DNA from: Dehalobacter sp. 12DCB1
GTDB taxonomy: Bacteria; Bacillota; Desulfitobacteriia; Desulfitobacteriales; Syntrophobotulaceae
DNA: 64,000 nucleotides
Assembly: GCF_004343605.1 (NCBI RefSeq)
Contig: NZ_POSF01000011.1
Span: forward strand, 260,990-324,989
Direction of reading: 5' to 3'
How positions within the stretch are numbered: position 1 is the stretch's first letter; each line of letters begins with the position of its first letter. The notes below the pieces were generated by a model. The model was not told the origin of the DNA and ran no database searches. It saw nothing but the letters and a program-made list of their open reading frames with translations. A program made the translations under genes and the position numbers. Of the stretch, positions 55,822 to 63,289 are shown piece after piece.

Positions 55822-56427
55822 TCAGGTAAAACCCGGAACACCTTCTTCCAGCACTTTAGCTTCCCCGAAGGCTGTAATCGTGCCGCCTAAGCCTCTTACC
55901 GCATAATAAAGCGGAAGGTCAAATTCGCCCTCTGTTCCTGGAGGTTTGGGATGTTCCAGTCTGGCTGTGACCGAGATGGTGTCTCCGGGCTTAACTCGGT
56001 CCCATCCCTTCATATACACCCCATCTTCTTCGGGATAAACACGAAAATGGTATTTTTTCTCCAAGTGTTCTTTTGTTCCGGGATAGACATCTTCCAGGAT
56101 AAAAGTACCCTGACCGATCTTATCATCAATCCGCCAATCCGAAAGTCTTCCCTGTATCTCGATTCTTTCTATAACCAGCGGAGAAGCAAGACTGTTCTCT
56201 ACCGTCATCCCATACAAAAACCCTGTTAAAAGTCCGCAGGCAAGCAGTACCGCTTCCGGTTTGGAAGCTTTGCCGAAAAAATCAAGCGGTTTCCAGATAA
56301 ACATGATTCCTATAATTAAAAGCAGGGAAATGGCCAAAATGAATGTCCTTGTTTCTCTTTCACTTTGAACGGCCAGGAATCCACCCGTCAGCACAGCTGT
56401 AGTCTGACCGACCAACTTATCTTTCAT
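55822..56427 (-). pseudogene. comEC: ComEC, N-terminal part (DUF4131), ended by TGA
   Basis: 201 residues: two hydrophobic helices (about 28-48 and 60-78) then the OB-like DUF4131 domain that begins complete ComEC proteins ('IQGRLSDWRIDDKIGQGTFIL', 'VKPGDTISVTARLEHPKPPGTEGEFDLPLYY'). Translation stops at TGA 55822-55824, after which the same frame continues directly into the rest of ComEC. The two parts together have the length expected of one ComEC. The full locus is 53926-56427. Confidence 0.85.
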
Positions 56428-56531
56428 GAGCTTTATGTCCCTTCATGACCTTCTTCTCATTTTGGTATGCAAACCAGCATAAATAACTCTCTAATCAGTT
56501 GTGGGCCCATACTTGCCCCAAATGTATTGTC

Positions 56532-57131
56532 TTACGAACCCACAGAGACATACTCCTCCATTTTCTCATAGGTCTTTGAACCAATTCCCGAAACATTTTG
56601 AATCTCTTCCGGTGCGGAAAACCACCCATTTTCCGTACGATAATCAATAATTCGCTGGGCTAAGGACGGTCCGATTCCCGGGATGGTATCCAGTTCATTA
56701 ATACCTGCGGTATTGATATTGACCTTTGTCGATAATCCGTCTGTTGTACCCGGCTGAGCTGCGCTGTTCTCAATCTTATTTTGAGTGTTATTTTGGACCT
56801 CATTTCCGGTTAATTGACTCGTTCCGGTATTCTTTGAGGCCACAATTATTTTTTGTCCATCCTTGAGCTTTTGGGCAGGATTCAATACTTCAAGGTCGGC
56901 TTCAGCTGTCAATTCCGCTGCCTTCAGTGCATCATCCAGCCTTGCATCCATAGGCAGGTGCAAAAGACCGGGATGCACAACTGCACCCGAAATATAAACT
57001 ACAATCTCCCTATTTTCTTCTGCCTGATTAACTTCAACCGGACTGTTTACTGGCAAAAACAGTTTCACAGCGGCCAGAACCAGCAATACACCCAAAATGC
57101 CCCACCAAAGCAGCCTCAGCTTTTTCTCCAA
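56532..57131 (-). CDS. comEA: competence protein ComEA, DNA receptor
   Basis: 199 residues, surface DNA-binding receptor for uptake. N-terminal membrane anchor (about 8-28), SLBB domain (about 43-100, 'VVYISGAVVHPGLLHLP'), a Asn/Gln-rich linker (about 105-135), and a C-terminal helix-hairpin-helix pair 'VNINTAGINELDTIPGIGPSLAQRIIDYR' and 'IQNVSGIGSKTYEKME'. Start is TTG at 57131 after AGAGGGGG. Intact although comEC downstream is broken. Confidence 0.92.
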   Translation of the reverse strand: MEKKLRLLWWGILGVLLVLAAVKLFLPVNSPVEVNQAEENREIVVYISGAVVHPGLLHLPMDARLDDALKAAELTAEADLEVLNPAQKLKDGQKIIVASKNTGTSQLTGNEVQNNTQNKIENSAAQPGTTDGLSTKVNINTAGINELDTIPGIGPSLAQRIIDYRTENGWFSAPEEIQNVSGIGSKTYEKMEEYVSVGS

Positions 57132-57243
57132 TCGTCCATACCCCCTCTTTTTTCATTATTCTCCATTTATTACCAGATTCCTTTGTAATCGATCACTTTT
57201 TTGCCGTTTCCAAATTAATCAGCGCGCTTAAACTTTAAACCTG

Positions 57244-57273
57244 ATCATAAGAATGTTCCCATTTCTATTTCAA
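57244..57273 (-). promoter_or_regulatory. candidate promoter of comEA-comEC
   Basis: TTGAAA (57268-57273), 18-base spacer, TATGAT (57244-57249) on the minus strand. Confidence 0.45.
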
Positions 57274-57332
57274 AACATAGAATATATCAGCCTAAATTGG
57301 CAAATATTTACAAGGAGGTGCTCCCGCTCCCA

Positions 57333-57632
57333 ATGACATTATTTAGAGGAACCCATCTAAATTATGCACTTGTTGCTCCTTATGCAGGGAAGCAGGCCAC
57401 AATAAGTCTCTTTGACGGCAAAACCTACCACGGACAAATTGTTGAAGTCCGCGAGGACGGTATTCTGTTTCATTCCAATAACCCAGGATTTCTGTTTCTT
57501 CCGTTCCTGGCTATAGCCGCTTTAGCACTGAGTATTCCTTTTGCTTACGGCGCAGGGCTAGCCTACGGCTCCCGTTATGCTTATGGCCCTTACCCGTACA
57601 GCCCTTACGGACCATACCCCTATTATTATTGA
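57333..57632 (+). CDS. small Tyr/Pro-rich protein, coat-like
   Basis: 99 residues I cannot assign to a named family. The N-terminal half ('ATISLFDGKTYHGQIVEVREDGILF') looks like a small beta-barrel of Sm/SH3 type. A hydrophobic segment (about 50-70) follows, and the tail is a run of Tyr, Pro and Gly (SRYAYGPYPYSPYGPYPYYY), like spore-coat proteins. ATG 57333 is 14 bases after AAGGAGG; an in-frame TTG at 57297 lies before that site. A CATANNNTA motif (57276-57284) resembles a SigK -10 box, a weak hint of mother-cell expression. Confidence 0.7.
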   Translation: MTLFRGTHLNYALVAPYAGKQATISLFDGKTYHGQIVEVREDGILFHSNNPGFLFLPFLAIAALALSIPFAYGAGLAYGSRYAYGPYPYSPYGPYPYYY

Positions 57633-57741
57633 TACCCCATTCTGATCTTCTGAATTGAACCGCCGCATTAGCCCAGTCGAACACTTTGTCATTCCTGACG
57701 TATTGACAACACTAGGCACTTTGTGTGCCACCGTCCGTGGC

Positions 57742-57782
57742 AATCAGCCACGATTCTCTATTCGAATCGTGGCTGATTTTAA
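57742..57782 (+). terminator. terminator-like hairpin after the coat-like gene
   Basis: Perfect 15-bp stem (57742-57756 with 57764-57778) with a 7-base loop, then TTTAATCC. A smaller TGCCAC/GTGGCA hairpin sits just before it (57727-57743). 57633-57741 otherwise shows nothing. Confidence 0.6.
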
Positions 57783-57814
57783 TCCTAGTTCTTGAAGTAT
57801 TATCTGATTTGACA

Positions 57815-57858
57815 TAAAAAAAGACCTGCTGAAAAAATTTAATTTATATCTGCAGGCC
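57815..57858 (-). terminator. terminator of leuS
   Basis: GGCCTGC/GCAGGTC stem (57852-57858 with 57823-57829) with one G-U pair and a long AT-rich loop, then TTTTTTTATG on the minus strand, 35 bases after the leuS stop. Confidence 0.65.
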
Positions 57859-57892
57859 GGTATATCAAAATATTGGGTTGTGAATCACCGTC

Positions 57893-60385
57893 TTACCTCA
57901 CAACTATGTTTACCAGTTTACCTGGAACCGTGATCACTTTGATAACGGTTTTTCCTTCAAGGTGCTGTTTGACTTTTTCTGAGGACAGAATCATTTTTTC
58001 CAGTTCCTCTTTAGGAATTTCAGCCGGGACCTGAACCTTGTCGCGGACTTTCCCGTTTACCTGGAGAATGATCGTGATTTCCTCTTCGATTAGCGCGGTC
58101 TCGTCTTCAATGGGCCAGGCCTGTTTATGAATGCTTTCTGTGTATCCAAGTTCTGCCCAGAGCTCTTCGGTGATATGCGGCGCGAACGGTGCCAAGAGTT
58201 TTAACAATGTATCAATACCTTCTCTGGCGACAGCCAGGTTGACATCCTTTTCTTCTTTATACAGATAAAGTGTGTTAACCAACTCCATAATGGAACTAAT
58301 TGCGGTATTAAAATTAAATCTGCTACCGACATCATTGGTGACCTTCCTGATGGTACTGTGCGTGGTAAAACGCATTTGTTTGGCTTTAGCATCGAGCTCC
58401 GTAGAAGATTCACATTCAGAATTACCATTGCCTGCAGAAGCTAGAGCAGCCTGATACTGGTCAATAAGCCGCCAGACACGGTTTAAAAAACGGTAGCAAC
58501 CTTCAACACCCTGTTCGCTCCACTCCAGATCCCGTTCGGGCGGCGCAGCAAAAAGAATGAACATTCTGGCCGTATCTGCACCGTATTTGCTGATAATCTC
58601 TTCAGGGCTGACGACATTTCCTTTGGATTTGGACATCTTGGAACCGTCCATGCAGACCATTCCCTGGGTAAGCAGATTTGCAAACGGCTCATCCACCTGG
58701 AGGTAGCCAAAATCCCTCAGGGCTTTGGTAAAGAAGCGTGAATAGAGCAGATGAAGGATCGCATGCTCAACGCCACCGACATACTGATCGACGTTCATCC
58801 ATTTGGCTGCGGCTTTTTCGTCAAAAGCCTTATGCGGATTCCGCGGGTCACAATACCTCAGATAGTACCACGAAGAGCACATGAAGGTGTCCATCGTATC
58901 GGTTTCTCTTCTGGCAGGCCCTCCGCACTTCGTACAAGTTGTCTGCACAAAGCTCTGGGAAGTGGTCAGCGGGTTTTCACCAGCTTTAAACACGACATCG
59001 TCAGGCAGCAGAACCGGTAGTTGGTCATCCGGCACCGGGACAACGCCGCACGTATCACAGTAAATCATCGGAATAGGTGCACCCCAGTAGCGCTGACGGG
59101 AAATCAGCCAGTCTCTGAGACGGTAATTGATTTTACGCTCACCAAGCTGCAGCTTTTCCAGTTTAGCAGCCATCCTGCCCCAGGCTGTCCGGTTATCCAG
59201 TCCATCGAAATCCACAGAGTTGACCATGGTTCCGTTTTCAATATAAGCTTCCTTCATCGGCAGATCTTTATCTGCAGCGGAAACTTTAGGATCAAGAATG
59301 ACTCTTGTGATCGGCAAACCGTAGTTCCCAGCAAAGGCAAAATCTCTTTCATCATGACCTGGAACACCCATAACCGCACCTGTTCCATATTCGAGAAGAA
59401 CGTAATTGGCAATCCAGATCGGCACCCGTTCTCCGCTTAACGGATTGATGCAGTAATGTCCGATAAACATACCTTCTTTTTCAGCTTCCGATGAGGTTCG
59501 TGCAATTTCGTTCAGGCCTTTCATCTTCTCAATAAAAGCGAGTACACCTCGTTCATACTGCGTTCCTTTAACGAGCTGTGTAACCAACGGATGTTCCGGG
59601 GCAAGAACCACGTAGCTCACACCAAAAATCGTATCGACTCTGGTCGTGAATACGGTGATCATATCAATGGTTCCTTCAATTTTAAATTTGACTTCAGCCC
59701 CTTCGGAACGGCCGATCCAGTTACGCTGCATGGTTTTTACTTTTTCCGGCCAGCCTGTAAGTTTATCCAGATCGTTTAAAAGCTGCTCCGAATAATCCGT
59801 GATCTTGAAAAACCATTGTTCCAGATCTTTTTTGGTAACAGGTGTGTCACAGCGCTCGCAGGTGCCATCCACAACCTGTTCGTTGGCTAGCACCGTCGCG
59901 CAGGATGGGCACCAATTTACAGCTGCCTTTTTCTTATAGACCAGGCCGTGCTCATAAAACTGATTAAAAATCCATTGCGTCCATCGGTAATATTCCGGGT
60001 GGCAGGTTGCAACTTCTCTGTCCCAATCATAGGAAATACCCATTTCCTGAAGCTGACGCTTCATGTTCGCGATATTTTTCCAGGTCCACTCTGCCGGCGG
60101 CGTTTGATTTTTGATCGCGGCATTTTCGGCAGGAAGGCCGAAGGCGTCCCAACCAATCGGATGAAGTACATCATAGCCCTGCATTCTTTTGAAGCGGGCG
60201 ATCACATCAACAATCGAATAATTGCGAACATGTCCCATATGTAAGTTTCCAGATGGGTATGGAAACATGGCAAGTGCATAGAACTTTTCTTTACCGCTAT
60301 TCTCCTCAGTTTTTCCTACCTTGTTCTCCAGCCAGGTTTTCTGCCATTTTGACTCAATCTCGTTGAACAAATATCTTTCCTGCAT
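57893..60385 (-). CDS. leuS: leucyl-tRNA synthetase
   Basis: 830-residue class I enzyme. HIGH motif '[17 protein letters not shown]', zinc-like '[10 protein letters not shown]' region, CP1 editing domain with '[11 protein letters not shown]', and '[16 protein letters not shown]'. C-terminal '[11 protein letters not shown]' domain contacts tRNA. ATG 60385 has GGAGG 8 bases upstream. The open frame further upstream (36 codons) lies inside the T-box leader and is not coding. Confidence 0.98.
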   Translation of the reverse strand: MQERYLFNEIESKWQKTWLENKVGKTEENSGKEKFYALAMFPYPSGNLHMGHVRNYSIVDVIARFKRMQGYDVLHPIGWDAFGLPAENAAIKNQTPPAEWTWKNIANMKRQLQEMGISYDWDREVATCHPEYYRWTQWIFNQFYEHGLVYKKKAAVNWCPSCATVLANEQVVDGTCERCDTPVTKKDLEQWFFKITDYSEQLLNDLDKLTGWPEKVKTMQRNWIGRSEGAEVKFKIEGTIDMITVFTTRVDTIFGVSYVVLAPEHPLVTQLVKGTQYERGVLAFIEKMKGLNEIARTSSEAEKEGMFIGHYCINPLSGERVPIWIANYVLLEYGTGAVMGVPGHDERDFAFAGNYGLPITRVILDPKVSAADKDLPMKEAYIENGTMVNSVDFDGLDNRTAWGRMAAKLEKLQLGERKINYRLRDWLISRQRYWGAPIPMIYCDTCGVVPVPDDQLPVLLPDDVVFKAGENPLTTSQSFVQTTCTKCGGPARRETDTMDTFMCSSWYYLRYCDPRNPHKAFDEKAAAKWMNVDQYVGGVEHAILHLLYSRFFTKALRDFGYLQVDEPFANLLTQGMVCMDGSKMSKSKGNVVSPEEIISKYGADTARMFILFAAPPERDLEWSEQGVEGCYRFLNRVWRLIDQYQAALASAGNGNSECESSTELDAKAKQMRFTTHSTIRKVTNDVGSRFNFNTAISSIMELVNTLYLYKEEKDVNLAVAREGIDTLLKLLAPFAPHITEELWAELGYTESIHKQAWPIEDETALIEEEITIILQVNGKVRDKVQVPAEIPKEELEKMILSSEKVKQHLEGKTVIKVITVPGKLVNIVVR

Positions 60386-60439
60386 AGATCCGACCTCCAA
60401 AGTTCTTTCCAACAGAACAGTCTTTAATTGTTCTGCAAA

Positions 60440-60647
60440 AATAGATAAAAACCCCCATCCCCAAGGGACGAGAGTTTGCTCCCGCGGTACCACCCTAATT
60501 CTGTGCGCTTAAAGATTATAACGGTTCTAACCGGCATCCGTTGCTGCCCGGACACTGCTCAGGAACGAGTTCCCCGCCTGGTTGAAAACGGCTCGCACCA
60601 ACCGCCGTCTCTCTGATCCATCCCTTTTAGGTACTGCTTTCCTTCAA
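60440..60647 (-). promoter_or_regulatory. T-box leader of leuS (leucine)
   Basis: T-box core AGGGTGGTACCGCGG at 60481-60495. Specifier CTC at 60567-60569 within GGAACTCGTTCC before TGAGC. Stem I carries the GGTTGGTGCGAGCC distal motif. The terminator pairs CGTCCC with GGGATGGGGG and ends in TTTTTATC near 60447. Uncharged tRNA-Leu would induce leuS. Confidence 0.94.
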
Positions 60648-60653
60648 AGCATA

Positions 60654-60681
60654 AACATATTAGATTGGGTATTCAAGTCAA
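60654..60681 (-). promoter_or_regulatory. candidate promoter of leuS leader
   Basis: TTGACT (60676-60681), 16-base spacer, TATGTT (60654-60659) on the minus strand. Confidence 0.5.
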
Positions 60682-60724
60682 TCATTCAAATCGTTTAGAC
60701 CTTAATTCTATATAGAATCAAAAA

Positions 60725-61072
60725 TCAATTAGATAATACAACTTCCCGGGCATCGCCCCATAGTCTTTCCAGACTATAAAACTCTCTGGTATCCGGTGTC
60801 ATAATATGTATAACTATATCACCACAGTCGATCAGCACCCACTGAGCTTCAGGAAGTCCTTCTATCCTTAAGACCGAAAGCCCAATCTCGGGTAATTTTT
60901 CTGCAAGGTACTCAGTAATTGCTTTGGTCTGAGTCGTGCTGTTTCCCGTGGCAATCATAAAATAATCTGCAATGACAGATATTCCCTTTAAGTCAAGGGT
61001 CAGAATATTTCTGCCTTTTTTATCGTCAATAAAGTCAACTACTTTCTGCAGTTGGTCATGGCTTTTTTCCAA
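60725..61072 (-). CDS. rsfS: ribosome silencing factor RsfS
   Basis: 115 residues of the Iojap/RsfS family, which binds L14 and blocks subunit joining in starvation. Signatures 'KGISVIADYFMIATGNSTTQTKAI' and 'VLIDCGDIVIHIM'. Starts 3 bases after the yqeK stop codon, so the two are coupled. Confidence 0.96.
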   Translation of the reverse strand: MEKSHDQLQKVVDFIDDKKGRNILTLDLKGISVIADYFMIATGNSTTQTKAITEYLAEKLPEIGLSVLRIEGLPEAQWVLIDCGDIVIHIMTPDTREFYSLERLWGDAREVVLSN

Positions 61073-61075
61073 ATT

Positions 61076-61669
61076 CTAACCTCCTTTAGATGCTTTTCCA
61101 TTTTTCAAATCTTCATACGCCAGAATCGTCAGTGGATGAATCGGCTTATTGTTCTTCTTCAAATAGTACAAGGTATGCTCGATACAAGCCAGTGTACCTG
61201 TCTTAAGGTCATGATACAACTTCTGACGAAGCTTGTCTACACCGGGGAAATCCCTCCCGGGTTCTGCGAGATCGGCACTGTAAATCAACATTTCCAGAGG
61301 GGACATGCCCGGTCTCCCCAAGGTATGATTCGCAACCGCATTCAGGACATCCTCGTTATTTATCCCGTAAAGGTTCTGCAGCATATATGCTGCGATTCTT
61401 CCGTGAATGACCTGAGGAATTTTCAGATCTTCCTGATAAAGAATAAGGTTCCATTCCCGAGCTTTTTTTAATTGCTCTAGATAAGTATACTCCCTAGCCA
61501 GGTCATGGGTAAGTGCAGCTAAGCTTGCATCACCCTCTTTCACACCGAACTTCGGGGCAAGTTCCACGGCCAGATCCTTTACCCCGAGCGTATGCTGAAA
61601 TCTTTTCAGTGAAAGTTTTCGTGACGCTAAAGTCCTGAAGTATTCCAGCTGGTCGTTCACAACGTTCAA
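61076..61669 (-). CDS. yqeK: HD-domain Ap4A hydrolase YqeK
   Basis: 197 residues. HD motifs 'RFQHTLGVKDLAVELA' and 'ALTHDLAREYT' with 'HGRIAAYML' and 'NAVANHTLG'. YqeK proteins are symmetrical diadenosine tetraphosphatases with an iron site. Upstream is a gap of about 290 bases with repeat copy B, then the RRM gene, instead of direct linkage to nadD. Confidence 0.94.
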   Translation of the reverse strand: MNVVNDQLEYFRTLASRKLSLKRFQHTLGVKDLAVELAPKFGVKEGDASLAALTHDLAREYTYLEQLKKAREWNLILYQEDLKIPQVIHGRIAAYMLQNLYGINNEDVLNAVANHTLGRPGMSPLEMLIYSADLAEPGRDFPGVDKLRQKLYHDLKTGTLACIEHTLYYLKKNNKPIHPLTILAYEDLKNGKASKGG

Positions 61670-61729
61670 CCTCTCCTATCTTACCCACTCCTTGCCATCC
61701 ATGATACCAGCAGCTCTATGCCATCCTTG

Positions 61730-61790
61730 GTAACGCTGTACCGTGAGGCTATTTAAACACCCTCACACCTCCATGTACGTCGCTGCATTA
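61730..61790. repeat. dispersed intergenic hairpin repeat, copy B
   Basis: Hairpin GTGAGG/CCTCAC (61743-61748 with 61761-61766) around a loop with CTATTTAAAC, followed by CTCCATGTACGTCGCTGCAT (61769-61788). Related to copy A at 50948-51018, with the hairpin and the CTCCAT module in swapped order. Confidence 0.7.
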
Positions 61791-61813
61791 GGCCTATCCA
61801 TGGGCGTCATACA

Positions 61814-61845
61814 AGAATACGGTACAGTTTGCTGTACCGTATTCT
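61814..61845. repeat. perfect 14-bp hairpin without T-run
   Basis: Arms 61814-61827 and 61832-61845 pair perfectly around loop TTTG. It lies 120 bases beyond the RRM gene. No T-run follows on either strand, so a role as RNA 3' stabiliser or protein site is as likely as termination. Confidence 0.5.
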
Positions 61846-61963
61846 CTCGGGTCCAGGGTCCGGGAATGTAAGATAAACCAGGATTCTTCATGCTATTTAT
61901 ATAGAGCCCTATGACTTATAAAAATCAGAATTTATCTTAACAGAAACCCCTAACCAAATAACA

Positions 61964-62218
61964 TTAGACAGTTTGGCGAGGTCTCGCTTCGTTTACTGTC
62001 AATGAACGGCCACTGAACTCACTACCGTTAAGTTCTTCTGCTAAGCGCTCGGCGTCCTCTGAAGCAACTTCTACAAAGCCAAAGCCTCTTGAGCGACCGG
62101 TTTCTCTGTCGGTAATGATTCTGCTGCCGATTACATTGCCAAACCGAGCAAAGTACTCAGTCAGTTCCTCTGAAGTCGTACTCCAGGGGAGATTGCCCAC
62201 GTACAGGGTTTTTGTCAT
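61964..62218 (-). CDS. single-RRM RNA-binding protein
   Basis: 84-residue protein made of one RNA-recognition motif: RNP2 'LYVGNLPW' at the start and RNP1 'RGFGFVEV' (about 47-54), with the aromatic residues kept. No glycine-rich tail, unlike cyanobacterial Rbp proteins. AGAGGTG precedes the ATG at 62218; the open frame upstream is not used. Own promoter at 62266-62295, so it is a single-gene unit placed between nadD and yqeK. Confidence 0.93.
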   Translation of the reverse strand: MTKTLYVGNLPWSTTSEELTEYFARFGNVIGSRIITDRETGRSRGFGFVEVASEDAERLAEELNGSEFSGRSLTVNEARPRQTV

Positions 62219-62265
62219 GGAATTCACCTCTAAAATAATTTTGTTTATAGTATGAAACAACTATT

Positions 62266-62295
62266 ACTATAGTATACAATCCTATCGGAAGTCAA
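62266..62295 (-). promoter_or_regulatory. promoter of the RRM gene
   Basis: TTGACT (62290-62295), 18-base spacer, TATAGT (62266-62271) on the minus strand, starting just after the nadD stop codon. Confidence 0.6.
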
Positions 62296-62299
62296 ATGT

Positions 62300-62941
62300 T
62301 TATTTATTGATGTAAATATTATTTTCTATGATAAAACGCCGTACTTCTTCTGGAAGCAAATAACGGATAGACTTGTTATTCCAGATTCTTTTTCTGATAT
62401 CTGTCGAAGATATAGCCAGAGCGGGGATTTCCATCTCGAATATTCTGTTTTGGGCATAAGGATATCTGTCCAATAATTCTCCCAAAAAACCACCAATTTC
62501 ATACCCCGGTCTCGAAGCCCCGATAATTTTGGATATCCCAATAATTCCTTCTGCTTCCCACCAATTCAAAATATCCCGGAGCGCATCCGAACCGGTGATA
62601 AAAAAAAGTTCCTGTTCAGGGAACAACAGATGCAGGGCTTTTAAAGTATCATAGGTGTATGAAGGGCCTTCCCTGTCAATCTCAATTCTGGATGCGATAA
62701 AATTCTCATTGTCGTGGATAGATATTTCGACCATCGCAAAACGCAAATCCGAATTTGCAATCTGGTGATTAACTTTATGTGGAGGAATGCCTGTCGGGAT
62801 GAATAAAACCTTGTCTAGCGCAAATTCGACCCTGGCTGTCTCCGCAGCCACCAGATGGCCGTAATGAATTGGATTAAACGTTCCTCCCATGATGCCAATC
62901 CGGCGTCTGCCGGTGATTGACTCGCGAACACTCCGTTCCAT
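62300..62941 (-). CDS. nadD: nicotinate-nucleotide adenylyltransferase NadD
   Basis: 213 residues; joins NaMN and ATP to NaAD in NAD synthesis. 'GGTFNPIHYGHLVAAE' (residues 20-35) is the nucleotidyltransferase (H/T)XGH motif and 'AISSTDIRKRI' (about 180) the second motif. Start ATG 62941 leaves about 15 extra N-terminal residues; an internal ATG at 62890 (MGGTFNP) is less likely. Follows yhbY by 56 bases. Confidence 0.96.
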   Translation of the reverse strand: MERSVRESITGRRRIGIMGGTFNPIHYGHLVAAETARVEFALDKVLFIPTGIPPHKVNHQIANSDLRFAMVEISIHDNENFIASRIEIDREGPSYTYDTLKALHLLFPEQELFFITGSDALRDILNWWEAEGIIGISKIIGASRPGYEIGGFLGELLDRYPYAQNRIFEMEIPALAISSTDIRKRIWNNKSIRYLLPEEVRRFIIENNIYINK

Positions 62942-62997
62942 TATTTATCTCCTAAATTTTTATTATTAGGCAAGTCTCCGTAATACAGAAAAATATG

Positions 62998-63288
62998 TCA
63001 GGGCAGTTCTATTTTTGGTTTTTCGCTTGCCTTCCGATAGAGCAGAAAATTCCGCCCGATCACCTGAACCAATTCTGAACGGGTAGCTTCGGCCAGCCCG
63101 GAGGCAATATTTTTCGGGGCATCGGCACAATTCTGGAGCACCCGTCCCTTAATCAGCTCTCTTGCCTCCAACGCATCGGCGGCCTGTTTAATCATATTAT
63201 CTGTAATTTCATCTTTGCCAACGATTAAAATGGGTTCCATTTCATTCCCCATAGCCCTTAAAAACCTTTTCTGTTTGCCTGTCAGCAT
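62998..63288 (-). CDS. yhbY: ribosome-assembly RNA-binding protein YhbY
   Basis: 96-residue CRS1/YhbY (CRM) domain protein that binds pre-50S particles. 'LTGKQKRFLRAMGNEMEPILIVGK' start and the GxxG loop near 'IGRNFLLYRK'. ATG 63288 has GGAGG 8 bases upstream; it is just past the obg stop codon, and the open frame before it overlaps obg. Confidence 0.95.
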   Translation of the reverse strand: MLTGKQKRFLRAMGNEMEPILIVGKDEITDNMIKQAADALEARELIKGRVLQNCADAPKNIASGLAEATRSELVQVIGRNFLLYRKASEKPKIELP

Positions 63289-63289
63289 A

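Noticed and set aside
55807-55824. Selenocysteine at the comEC TGA
   Set aside because: No selenocysteine-insertion hairpin is evident directly after the TGA, and ComEC has no conserved cysteine at this position that I know of.
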